A stretch of 64,000 bases of DNA from JAWKWH01 sp963669415 (GTDB lineage Bacteria > Pseudomonadota > Alphaproteobacteria > Rhizobiales > Rhizobiaceae): positions 806,001 through 870,000 of the forward strand of contig CAXXPS010000003.1 of the NCBI GenBank assembly GCA_963669415.2. Direction: 5' to 3'. Of the stretch, positions 46,029 to 52,766 are shown piece by piece; within the stretch, counting starts at the first letter, position 1, and the number at the start of each line of letters is the position of its first letter. Both the position numbers and the translations under genes were made by a program. The notes under the pieces are model-generated. The model saw only the letters and a list, made by a program, of their open reading frames with translations, was not told the DNA's origin and did not search any database.

Positions 46029-46633
46029 TATCCTGTTCCCCCAGCCAGCATCAGATAGATGCCAGCGGCTTCCTTGGCGTCCAATCCGTCAAACCAGTGT
46101 TGAAGCTTGCTTTTGTCTGCGTCTGATAGTTGCCGCCCAATGTTGCGAATCCTTTGCAGGATTAACCCACACTTTTTAGGCGCATTATGCCCCCAACGGT
46201 CGATTAGATAGGCTAGGCCCGGGTCAGTCGCCAAATCGCGCATTTCGGCGTCTGAAGCCCGTTTGGCCGCTCCGGACGGCGTATGGGAAATCTCTGAAAA
46301 GACCGCCGTGTGAACAGCTTCCGGCAGCGTATCAAAGCCGCGTACAAGTTCGTCAGGTTCATGGGATTCGGCTAACACTTCCATCGCCGACTGTTGCGCG
46401 GTTCGAAGCCGGAACTCATACCCGGCAGGATCGTTGCGCCACATGCTCTCCAATGTAAGCGGCAAGCCGGACGCACCCGATCCGGAGAAATCACCGGGCA
46501 CACCCGACCGCCTTTCCGGCTCCAGGACACCGTTCGAACTATCCTCATATCTGGCCGGAGTATGTGTCGCAGGAACAACCGGCTGGTCATCGACAACAGC
46601 GGGTACGTTCCAATCAGCGCGCTCAATAGCCAT
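46028..46633 (-). CDS. Unknown island protein, last gene of a four-gene operon
   Basis: A 201-residue soluble protein. The N-terminal 60 residues are low-complexity and Pro/Ser/Gly-rich; the C-terminal half is helical (residues about 75-195, SDADKSKLQHWFDGL). No catalytic motif or family recognised. The ATG overlaps the stop of the preceding gene by one base (TAATG), so translation is coupled. Confidence 0.6.
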   Translation of the reverse strand: MAIERADWNVPAVVDDQPVVPATHTPARYEDSSNGVLEPERRSGVPGDFSGSGASGLPLTLESMWRNDPAGYEFRLRTAQQSAMEVLAESHEPDELVRGFDTLPEAVHTAVFSEISHTPSGAAKRASDAEMRDLATDPGLAYLIDRWGHNAPKKCGLILQRIRNIGRQLSDADKSKLQHWFDGLDAKEAAGIYLMLAGGTG

Positions 46634-47139
46634 TAAGCAGCCCTCCTTGGCCGCATGATACGCAGCGTATCAATAGCTTCATCCGCTGTCGCATAGACAT
46701 TGTTGTTCAATGGCACTTTGTCTGACATTCGGCGGATACCGTAGCCATTGCCGCGCCAGTAGATTTCGTTCGTGCCATCGTTATGTGTGCGGTGTTCATC
46801 CGTCTTGAATGACTGGACCTTATGCACAACCAGATTGGCGCTTTCGACATTGGCGGCGGCAACCGTCGCGCCGGCAATCCAACTTTCATCAAAGGCAACA
46901 ATTTTCAGTTCATCCAATTGGCACAGTGCCACATTCGGGTTTTTCTGAACCCGCTGCCAGACTGCTCTGTTGCGCAAGTCGTCCTGAATGAAATCGCGCG
47001 GCACGCGGACCAGAACGGTTCGCCATGCAAAGCCTTCGGTGTTGATAATCACATTGGCCGGGTCAATCTCTATTTTGCGACCTTCCGGCAATTCGTCAAT
47101 TTCCGGTTTGTCTGCTTTGGCTGCTGATATTTTGCTCAT
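46633..47139 (-). CDS. Unknown island protein, third gene of the operon
   Basis: A 168-residue protein with an acidic N-terminus and a mixed alpha/beta core (about 30-150). A repeated-looking YWRGNGYGIRR segment and a basic C-terminus (MRPRRAA) stand out. No family recognised. It overlaps its upstream neighbour by 4 bp (ATGA) and its downstream neighbour by 1 bp. Confidence 0.6.
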   Translation of the reverse strand: MSKISAAKADKPEIDELPEGRKIEIDPANVIINTEGFAWRTVLVRVPRDFIQDDLRNRAVWQRVQKNPNVALCQLDELKIVAFDESWIAGATVAAANVESANLVVHKVQSFKTDEHRTHNDGTNEIYWRGNGYGIRRMSDKVPLNNNVYATADEAIDTLRIMRPRRAA

Positions 47140-47729
47140 AAATCTGTCTCCGTCTTGGGATTCGTCGCGTTCTTCAAGGCGGTTTTGACCGCCTGGTGTT
47201 CATGGTCCGCCCAATCGTCCCGGGCTTGGCGGGGCGTTTGAAGCCAGCGGATTGCGCCAAAGCGCGCCGGATGGCGCGGGATGGTTCGAAACAGCGCAGA
47301 CAGGAGCATGCCAAGGCGTGATTCGGTGTCGTGTTCACCCAGCGCAGACGGCACGGGAAATTGCCCCTGAAGGCATACGCGGCGCATTTCGGCGCTGATA
47401 TCCAGTATCTCGCCAAGCTGTTGAATCAGGCCACGGCAGTGCTTTTCGGCAGCGGTGACTGCTTCGAGCCGGGTTTCCTCCAGCCGGTAGAGTTCACCCT
47501 TACAGCGTTCCTTGAACGTCTCGACATTCTTGACAGTCGCCTCATTCTGCCGGGCAACTATCGCGCCCTCGGCGTCGTCGAATGTCGATAGAAGCCGCTG
47601 TAGGTGGACTAGTTCGGCATCGTCAAATTTATCGCCGTCAACAATCGCAGCGCCACGCTGTTGTTGCAGCGCTGCAATCTTCTGCTCCGCTTCGAGGCGG
47701 TCTATCTTTATCTGCTCAAGTGTCGTCAT
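47136..47729 (-). CDS. Unknown coiled-coil island protein, second gene of the operon
   Basis: A 197-residue protein. The first ~125 residues are heptad-rich (EQIKIDRLEAEQKIAALQQQ and onward) and predicted to form a long coiled coil. The C-terminal part has a Trp/His/Asp-rich segment (ARDDWADHEHQAV). No family recognised. It starts 7 bp after the first gene of the operon. Confidence 0.6.
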   Translation of the reverse strand: MTTLEQIKIDRLEAEQKIAALQQQRGAAIVDGDKFDDAELVHLQRLLSTFDDAEGAIVARQNEATVKNVETFKERCKGELYRLEETRLEAVTAAEKHCRGLIQQLGEILDISAEMRRVCLQGQFPVPSALGEHDTESRLGMLLSALFRTIPRHPARFGAIRWLQTPRQARDDWADHEHQAVKTALKNATNPKTETDL

Positions 47730-47736
47730 AAGGCGT

Positions 47737-48480
47737 CTACCTCACTGTGATTGTTCCTGTTGCCAGGTATTCCTGACACGCAGCCCTTGCCTCCTCACGG
47801 CCAAACACCGAAGTCAGGCGAACGCTGGTGGGTGAGTAGATTGCCCATTTCTCGCGGAAATCGCCCGCCACTTCCCGGCACTCTATCCAGCAATCGCCAA
47901 CGCTTTCGACCGTGCCGACCATGTGGACGTTTGACAGCGGCTCCGGTGCCTCCTGAGGGGCATTCAGAGGCTGAAGAAGGCCAGGCATTACCTCGCCCGT
48001 GTCGCCTTCCTTTAAGGCCGTAAACTCCTCCCGCAGTTCGCGTGCCGATGCGATGAGCGCCCGGGCCAATTGCCGCTTGTTAGGCGGTTCCTTGTATGGC
48101 GCGTCGATGGCTTTGACGGTCCCGGTTACCTTTGCAAGTCCGGCGCTCTCAAGCAGCCGCCTAAGACTGTTGGATGCTGTTTGATAGGCCGTGAGGTCCG
48201 ATGCGTCCGCTTGCCCCGCATTGGCAAATCTGGCTTCCTGCATTTCGCATTCGACTGTCAGGGTTGCAGCACGACGTATCAGTGCACGGCGTGCACTTGT
48301 TAAGTCGCCAGTATCACCACAGTCGCGCCCATAGGCGTCAATCACGTCACGAAGGCGTCTCGCATAACGGCTGCGTCCGTCCGCGCCCACAAGCAGTTCT
48401 GAGCCGTTTGTGACTCGGCTGCGTGCGGTTGGTTTCTTGCCCGGTGAACGCGGGCTTTCTGACTGCTTGGATTGTGCCAT
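47737..48480 (-). CDS. Unknown island protein, first gene of the operon (phage-type)
   Basis: A 247-residue protein. The first half, with a basic tail followed by GRSRYARRLRDVIDAYG and RRALIRRAATLTVECEMQE...NSLRRLLESAGL, has the feel of a protein family common in alphaproteobacterial prophage-like loci near packaging or replication genes. I cannot name its function, and the match is from memory of the motif. The second half is beta-rich. A good promoter (TATAAT at 48508-48503) ends about 23 bp upstream. Confidence 0.6.
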   Translation of the reverse strand: MAQSKQSESPRSPGKKPTARSRVTNGSELLVGADGRSRYARRLRDVIDAYGRDCGDTGDLTSARRALIRRAATLTVECEMQEARFANAGQADASDLTAYQTASNSLRRLLESAGLAKVTGTVKAIDAPYKEPPNKRQLARALIASARELREEFTALKEGDTGEVMPGLLQPLNAPQEAPEPLSNVHMVGTVESVGDCWIECREVAGDFREKWAIYSPTSVRLTSVFGREEARAACQEYLATGTITVR

Positions 48481-48502
48481 ATTGTGCCTATTTTCGACGC
48501 GA

Positions 48503-48532
48503 ATTATACTCTAATTTGTACCTAGATAGCAA
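48503..48532 (-). promoter_or_regulatory. Promoter of the four-gene island operon
   Basis: On the minus strand: TTGCTA (48532-48527), 18 bp, then a perfect TATAAT (48508-48503). Transcription would begin near 48496, giving a leader of only about 16 nt before the ATG at 48480. It overlaps face-to-face with a plus-strand promoter. Confidence 0.6.
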
Positions 48533-48545
48533 TTTAGTTTATAAA
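48516..48545 (+). promoter_or_regulatory. Opposing plus-strand promoter with the island TTGTACCTAGA motif
   Basis: TTGTAC (48516-48521), 18 bp, TATAAA (48540-48545). The -35 is part of TTGTACCTAGA (48516-48526), which also occurs upstream of the integrase gene (minus strand, 52619-52609). A protein bound there would cover both opposing promoters. The start site would fall near 48552. Confidence 0.45.
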
Positions 48546-48549
48546 AGCA

Positions 48550-48660
48550 ATGGAAAACAATGTGATACTGCGGAAGAAATCTCCGTCGAACAGGCCGAAT
48601 CTAGCAAATCACCCGGTCAGAAAAAAGCCAGGGACACAGCATGTGTCTGAAGTGCCCTAA
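48550..48660 (+). CDS. Possible leaderless 36-residue basic protein
   Basis: ATG at 48550 to TAA at 48660. It begins at about the predicted start site of the plus-strand promoter, so it would be leaderless. The product is strongly basic (MENNVILRKKSPSNRPN, then HPVRKKPG). There is no ribosome site and no family, so this is a suggestion only. Confidence 0.25.
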   Translation: MENNVILRKKSPSNRPNLANHPVRKKPGTQHVSEVP

Positions 48661-48661
48661 A

Positions 48662-48808
48662 CCTCGAATTCGAGGGTTCGTCAACTTGGCGAAAGCTCAC
48701 TCCCTTCCAGAGCGCCGCACGAAGTGCGGAAGGTATTGGTACAAGGTATCGGTAAAGGTATGGGTATTGGTGTGTCCCCATAGTCATGACACCGTGTCAA
48801 CACCGTGT
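48662..48808. repeat. Iteron-like direct repeats and palindromes (candidate origin or control region)
   Basis: Three kinds of repeat are packed into 147 bp of non-coding DNA: a 14-bp perfect palindrome CCTCGAATTCGAGG (48662-48675); three copies of AGGTATNGGTA starting at 48731, 48744 and 48756 (spacing 13 and 12); and two copies of ACACCGTGT at 48789 and 48800 (spacing 11). Helically phased direct repeats next to the replication-type gene at 48816 resemble plasmid or satellite iterons. Confidence 0.5.
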
Positions 48809-48815
48809 ACGCCCA

Positions 48816-49337
48816 CTATCTACCGCCTGGAACTCTTCTGAATCGGTCTAAGTGTGACAAGTCACCGAACCCACCTGGCCTGTAACCGCCTGCACCGTCC
48901 TGTTTTGCCTCTCTGGCAGCTTTCTTCTCCAACTGTCGCTGAAGCATCTCGTTTTCTGATTGGTCTAGTGCAGCAACCGTCAATTCTCGGAGCTCGTCAT
49001 CTTCGATTTTTGGAACACGCTTTCGCGCTCCCTTGGCATGGTCTTTGTTGCAAATCGGATTGTGACTGAACCAATTTTCGATCAGGACGTAATCACCTGC
49101 TCGCTTGATCATTCCTGCGGTTTCCAAGCCTGACATGCACCGCTCATGCTCTTCGGCATCAATCCTTCGATCAGCAAGCGCATAGCCGACTGGCAACCGA
49201 TAACACCCCGTAGAGTCCACATGCTGATTGGTAATCAAATACACGAAATGCAGGCGCATGGAATCGTCGGGCAAGGCTGTATATTTGTTGGAGTGCCACA
49301 ATGTGACACTCACTTTATTGAACGGTCTATCTGTCAC
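48816..49337 (-). CDS. Phage-type replication-initiation-like protein
   Basis: A 173-residue protein from GTG at 49337. The N-terminal ~110 residues (VTLWHSNKYTALPDDSMRL, then STGCYRLPVGYALADRRID and AGDYVLIENWFSHNPICNKDHAKGARK) look like the winged-helix N-terminal domain found in phage replisome organisers and replication proteins. The C-terminus is a charged tail. It probably binds DNA and starts replication of the element; the repeat cluster lies just beyond its 3' end. The role is inferred from family resemblance and context. Confidence 0.6.
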   Translation of the reverse strand: MTDRPFNKVSVTLWHSNKYTALPDDSMRLHFVYLITNQHVDSTGCYRLPVGYALADRRIDAEEHERCMSGLETAGMIKRAGDYVLIENWFSHNPICNKDHAKGARKRVPKIEDDELRELTVAALDQSENEMLQRQLEKKAAREAKQDGAGGYRPGGFGDLSHLDRFRRVPGGR

Positions 49338-49341
49338 GGCG

Positions 49342-49500
49342 TCACCTCACCGAACGCCATTCAATGGCTTTGGTGATAGCCTTGGCAGCAGTTCCGGCAT
49401 CGACACCGAATTTCCTTTTGATGAACGGGATAATAGGCTTGGGGACGTTCCTTGCGTTGTAATACCAGTGGGCGACCTCTTTGATCTTGGCGTCATCCAT
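49342..49500 (-). CDS. Small 52-residue island protein
   Basis: ATG at 49500 with GGAGGAG about 8 bp upstream; stop TGA at 49344-49342. The product begins MDDAKIKEVAHWYYNARN and is helical, basic and aromatic-rich (IKRKFGVDAGTAAKAITKA). It overlaps the Spo11-like gene by 8 bp and ends 4 bp before the replication-type gene, so it is tightly embedded in the operon. Function unknown; a DNA-binding accessory is possible. Confidence 0.65.
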   Translation of the reverse strand: MDDAKIKEVAHWYYNARNVPKPIIPFIKRKFGVDAGTAAKAITKAIEWRSVR

Positions 49501-50356
49501 GGCAGATCTCCTCCGCCCACCGGTTCAAGAAATCCTGTTCCGATTTTTCGGCGACTTTCAGGACGTCAAACTGTTCGCGGGGAAGGTGGTGCTCGATTGC
49601 GTCTCGAACCAACTTGCGCAGCGTGTCAGGCGGTATGGCGTCCAATTCCACGCTATCGCCGCGCCAGCCCTTTGTATGAGTGCTTGCCTTGGTTGGTCTG
49701 CTGGGTAGGGACCACTCAGCAATTTGCGCCGGCGTCACAGCAAGTCGAACGAAAGTCAGCTCTGCATCTGGCGCGAATTCTCGAAGTGTTTCTTCGATCT
49801 TGTTCCCGGCCATTACACCTGAAGGATCGAAGTCACCCAAATGGTAGATGACTGTCGGTTTGGCTGAGTTGGCAATGGCCTCGGCGCTGCCGCTCAGAAA
49901 TGATAGACTGGCAAACCCACGCGATATGTACAATCCGACGTCATATTCCTGGGTGACTGGGAGCAGGACGCCAGAAAGAGCGTCTTTTTCCAACCACACT
50001 TCCACTCGGACATTGGCATCTGCCCACAATGCCTTTCGGTAGAACCTGGCGGTGGCAGCAATTGCATCGGCTGGACCTTCAAATGAATCGACCATGTAAC
50101 AGGGCCGCGAGTTATCGACTATCCAACCATATGGCATTTGTCCGGACCTGCGCATGTTGGCCAAAAGCCGCTGCACCTGTCGGTATCCGTTTTCAGTCTT
50201 ATCCACCAAGCCGCGTACACTTGCCTGGTAATATGCTTGCCTCACGATCATGGGCTTCTGTTCGGCGACTATGGCGTAAAGATCAGAACACAATGCCTCG
50301 ATTTCAGCTTTTGTGGACCTTCTGCGTTTTATGGGACTAGCCTCGTAAACTGTCAT
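49493..50356 (-). CDS. Spo11 / topoisomerase VI subunit A-like protein (TOPRIM domain)
   Basis: A 287-residue protein. An N-terminal winged-helix-like region carries VRQAYYQAS with Tyr43 at the place of the catalytic tyrosine (R-x-x-Y-Y pattern of Spo11/TopVI A). A TOPRIM domain follows, with Glu123 in EVWLEKDAL and Asp175/Asp177 in LGDFDPSG. The family makes double-strand breaks through a 5'-phosphotyrosyl link. No ATPase (B) subunit is encoded nearby. The ATG at 50356 overlaps the HNH gene by 4 bp; the frame runs open to 50407. It is short compared with archaeal TopVI A, which fits the compact 'Mini-A' type reported from mobile elements. Confidence 0.72.
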   Translation of the reverse strand: MTVYEASPIKRRRSTKAEIEALCSDLYAIVAEQKPMIVRQAYYQASVRGLVDKTENGYRQVQRLLANMRRSGQMPYGWIVDNSRPCYMVDSFEGPADAIAATARFYRKALWADANVRVEVWLEKDALSGVLLPVTQEYDVGLYISRGFASLSFLSGSAEAIANSAKPTVIYHLGDFDPSGVMAGNKIEETLREFAPDAELTFVRLAVTPAQIAEWSLPSRPTKASTHTKGWRGDSVELDAIPPDTLRKLVRDAIEHHLPREQFDVLKVAEKSEQDFLNRWAEEICHG

Positions 50357-50673
50357 GACGCACCGCCTTGCCGATGCTCGGCCTTGTGGTGCTTGCGACA
50401 GAGCCAATCAACATCCATTGGCCTGTCATAGTCTGGATGGTGCGCTTCGCTCTTTGGATCGCCGCAAACCCGGCATGGCTTCTGTTTCAGAATTCCAAGC
50501 CTGAGTGCGTTGTTTGTGTACCTGTGCGCCAGGTACGCTTTAGGATTTTTATTCCGCCACCGCTGTTGCCGTGTCAGGCGTTTTTTGGTATCTGTCTTGT
50601 CACCATAATTGCTATTTTCATTTGCCCGGTTCACAGTTGCCGCTGTGTCCGGGCTTTCTCTTTGAAGTGTCAT
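50353..50673 (-). CDS. HNH-type / zinc-finger endonuclease-like protein
   Basis: A 106-residue protein. The basic N-terminal half (RLTRQQRWRNKNPKAY) is followed by CRVCGDPKSEAHHPDYD and WLCRKHHKAEH. That is a CxxC...HH...CxxHH arrangement like the treble-clef of HNH endonucleases and related phage zinc proteins. It is coupled by 4-bp overlaps to AlpA (upstream) and the Spo11-like gene (downstream). It may nick or cut DNA; activity is inferred. Confidence 0.65.
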   Translation of the reverse strand: MTLQRESPDTAATVNRANENSNYGDKTDTKKRLTRQQRWRNKNPKAYLAHRYTNNALRLGILKQKPCRVCGDPKSEAHHPDYDRPMDVDWLCRKHHKAEHRQGGAS

Positions 50674-50864
50674 TTTCCCGCCCCCGTGTCTCTGATTTCC
50701 ACACGGTCAGCGAGCCATTCATCAATCTCAGATTCGACCCACCCGACCGCCTTCGGAGCGAGCTTGATAGGGCGCGGGAACTCACCCGCGTTCATCATTG
50801 TGTAGATCTGCGTGGTGCTCAGTCCGACCTTCCGTTCAACGTCCGGTCTGCGTAAGATTTCCAT
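50670..50864 (-). CDS. AlpA-family transcriptional regulator / excisionase
   Basis: A 64-residue winged-helix protein: LRRPDVERKVGLSTTQIYTMMNAGEFPRPIKLAPKAVGWVESEIDEWL in overall pattern (motifs VGLSTTQIYTMM and VGWVESEIDEWL). This is the AlpA family, which activates or accompanies P4-type integrases on phage satellites and islands. It is transcribed in the same direction as int, 93 bp after the next upstream gene. Confidence 0.92.
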   Translation of the reverse strand: MEILRRPDVERKVGLSTTQIYTMMNAGEFPRPIKLAPKAVGWVESEIDEWLADRVEIRDTGAGK

Positions 50865-50956
50865 GATTTTTCCCTGTGCTTCATTGCGATACGCAGCGAA
50901 ACATAGTGAAAGAGGGAAATCCGTGTCGCAGTAAGCCCCCTACCCCTTATTGCGGG

Positions 50957-51361
50957 TTACTCGTCACCGTATACGTGGGCTTTTTCGACTCGCTCAATCT
51001 CAGACATTATTCTGTTTCTCATCCACCTGACAGTTCCCGGTTGAGGCTCTTTGGGACCGTCGTCATTATCATCAAAATAGTCGATAAGCGCTTGCTTTAT
51101 TCCATCCTCGCTCGTGTTCAATTTATCGTTCGCCGACAACGCCAGCAAATGAATCAGCGCGCCGATCCAGTCCTTTTCAATCGGTCTATTTTTGGCGATA
51201 TTTTCGTATACAAGCTTTACATCCTCTTGGCTCCACGCGTCATAACTTTGCTCTAGCGCGTAACCAGTATCGGCGGGAGTAAGGACAGCGAGCGGGACAC
51301 GCGGCCTTAGATTTTTGTCCTTTTTTTTGGGTTTGGTGTATTCCATTTTACCCTTAGCCAT
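50957..51361 (-). CDS. Unknown small protein coupled to the integrase
   Basis: A 134-residue protein from ATG 51361, whose start overlaps the integrase stop by 8 bp. The N-terminus is Lys-rich (YTKPKKKDKN), and the rest is helical and acidic (DYFDDNDDG). No family recognised. Coupling to int suggests a recombination or regulatory accessory, by context only. Confidence 0.6.
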   Translation of the reverse strand: MAKGKMEYTKPKKKDKNLRPRVPLAVLTPADTGYALEQSYDAWSQEDVKLVYENIAKNRPIEKDWIGALIHLLALSANDKLNTSEDGIKQALIDYFDDNDDGPKEPQPGTVRWMRNRIMSEIERVEKAHVYGDE

Positions 51362-52589
51362 CGCTGCCGCTCCTGATCGCAACAACGTTATCAATCGCGC
51401 CGACCGGTGCATCACAGAATCTTGCCCAATCCGACATTATGCGCCGGCGCTTTTCAAACAAATCGCCACGCCGATAAGCCGCTTCCACTTTGTCGCCAAC
51501 GGTATGAGCAAGCGCCATTTCCGCAACTTCATTTGCGTATGAAGTTTGCTCCGCAACCCAGTCCCGGAAGGTGGACCGGAAACCATGCACGGTTATGTCG
51601 GCGCGGTTCATTCGACGGAGCGTCATGCCAAGCGCCATATTGGAAAGGCCACTTTTGCGCGGGCCTATGAACACAAAGACATTTTCCCTTTCGCGCGGCA
51701 ATGAGCGCAAGATTTCAACTGCCCGGTCAGACAGAGGGACGCGGTGTTCTTTAGCAGACTTCATACGCTCTGCAGGGATAGTCCACAGGGCATTGTCCAG
51801 ATCGATTTCGTGCCATTGAGCTCCGATGACTTCGCCGCTTCTGGCTGCGGTCAGAATGGCGAATTCAAGGGCGCGGGCACTCACACCTTCCCTTTCACGA
51901 AGATCGCTCACGAACTCGGCCACGTCTGCATATGGCAATGCTGCATGGTGCTTGACCTTGGCCACCTTCTGAGGCGCTGGCAAAGCGTGTTCAAGGTGAC
52001 CCTTCCACCGGGCCGGATTCTCACCTGAGCGGTATCCGTTGACTGTTGCCCAATCCAATATTGCCTCTATACGTCCGCGAACCCGTGACGCCGTTTCCGT
52101 CTTTTCTGTCCAGATCGGACGGAGTGCGTTCATCACCATGGCGAGGTCAATGTCGGCGACCGGCAAGGAACCAAAATGTGGATAGGCATATGTCCGGAGC
52201 GTCGATTCCCATTGCTTGCCGTGTTTGACATTTCGCCATCCGGGACGGTGCGCAGTGATATACGCATCCGCGCATTGTTCGAATGTCATTTGCTTGGCTT
52301 CGGCAATGCGGGCCTGTTCCCGCGCTCTGTTGCGCCTGTCTCGTGGATCTACGCCCTCAAGCAATTCACGCTGCAGATCGATGACCTTCTGCCGCGCGTC
52401 TTTCAGCGGGACGATGTGCACCGAACCAAGCCCCATTTTCTTTGCCTTGCCATGGCGCATGTAACGGAATATCCAGCTTTTTGAACCGCCATTCGCGATC
52501 TGCAAATATAAGCCGAGGCCATCGGCATATAGCCCAGGTTTCGAAAGGCTATTGATTTTCGCTGGAGTGAGTTTATTGATTGCCCGCAT
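51354..52589 (-). CDS. P4-type tyrosine integrase
   Basis: A 411-residue site-specific recombinase. It has an N-terminal DUF4102-type arm-binding domain (LTPAKINSLSKPGLYADGLG), a SAM-like core-binding domain (about 100-190), and a catalytic domain with Arg in TAARSGEVIGAQW, HGFR in ITVHGFRSTFRDW, His in ALAHTVGDKVEAAY and the Tyr nucleophile in that last stretch (AYRRGDLF). It lies 150 bp from attR and reads away from it. The ATG at 52589 is chosen; the longer frame to 52640 runs through the promoter repeats. Confidence 0.95.
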   Translation of the reverse strand: MRAINKLTPAKINSLSKPGLYADGLGLYLQIANGGSKSWIFRYMRHGKAKKMGLGSVHIVPLKDARQKVIDLQRELLEGVDPRDRRNRAREQARIAEAKQMTFEQCADAYITAHRPGWRNVKHGKQWESTLRTYAYPHFGSLPVADIDLAMVMNALRPIWTEKTETASRVRGRIEAILDWATVNGYRSGENPARWKGHLEHALPAPQKVAKVKHHAALPYADVAEFVSDLREREGVSARALEFAILTAARSGEVIGAQWHEIDLDNALWTIPAERMKSAKEHRVPLSDRAVEILRSLPRERENVFVFIGPRKSGLSNMALGMTLRRMNRADITVHGFRSTFRDWVAEQTSYANEVAEMALAHTVGDKVEAAYRRGDLFEKRRRIMSDWARFCDAPVGAIDNVVAIRSGSDG

Positions 52590-52595
52590 GTTTGT

Positions 52596-52619
52596 GTCCA
52601 AGTACAGGTCTAGGTACAA
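52596..52619 (-). promoter_or_regulatory. Tandem 12-bp repeats upstream of int
   Basis: On the minus strand TTGTACCTAGAC (52619-52608) is followed directly by CTGTACTTGGAC (52607-52596), 7 bp before the int ATG. They share TGTACYTRGAC. The same 11 bases TTGTACCTAGA occur at 48516-48526 in the divergent-promoter region. This is a candidate binding site for an island regulator such as AlpA or Int. Confidence 0.5.
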
Positions 52620-52738
52620 TATTTGTCCGCAACGTAACATAACGCTACGGAATTGTACATAATCAAAAAGCTTTGCAATTCAAGGGATGGACATATGCCA
52701 CGGCACAATACGTAACACCACGGAGTTATAATCCGATT

Positions 52739-52754
52739 CCACTCCCTCCGCCAT
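52739..52754. repeat. attR: 16-bp core repeat
   Basis: Exact copy of CCACTCCCTCCGCCAT from the tRNA-Ser 3' end (39675-39690). Sequence to the left (52640-52738) is A+T-rich island DNA; chromosomal genes resume 13 bp to the right. Confidence 0.88.
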
Positions 52755-52766
52755 TGTGCAATTGAT

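Larger units (their letters stand above)
39675..52754. mobile_element. 13.1-kb integrative island / satellite-like element in tRNA-Ser
   Basis: The boundaries are the two 16-bp copies. The P4-type integrase lies just inside the right copy and reads inward (minus strand). The right half is a one-direction block of phage-type genes: int, small gene, AlpA, HNH, Spo11-like, replication-type, unknown operon. The left half carries plus-strand cargo and an IS1182-family insertion. I see no capsid, tail, portal or conjugation genes, so the element is not a complete prophage or ICE. A phage-satellite-type or minimal mobilisable island is the best fit. Confidence 0.85.

Noticed and set aside
48423..48660. 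Plus-strand frames 48423-48650 and 48641-48841 in the island gap
   Set aside because: They run through the divergent promoters and the repeat cluster, lack ribosome sites, and their composition reflects the repeats. Only the short frame at 48550 is kept, with low confidence.
49228..49851. Long plus-strand frame (207 residues) across the Spo11-like and small island genes
   Set aside because: It is antisense to genes with clear motifs and tight overlaps; no domain or ribosome site.
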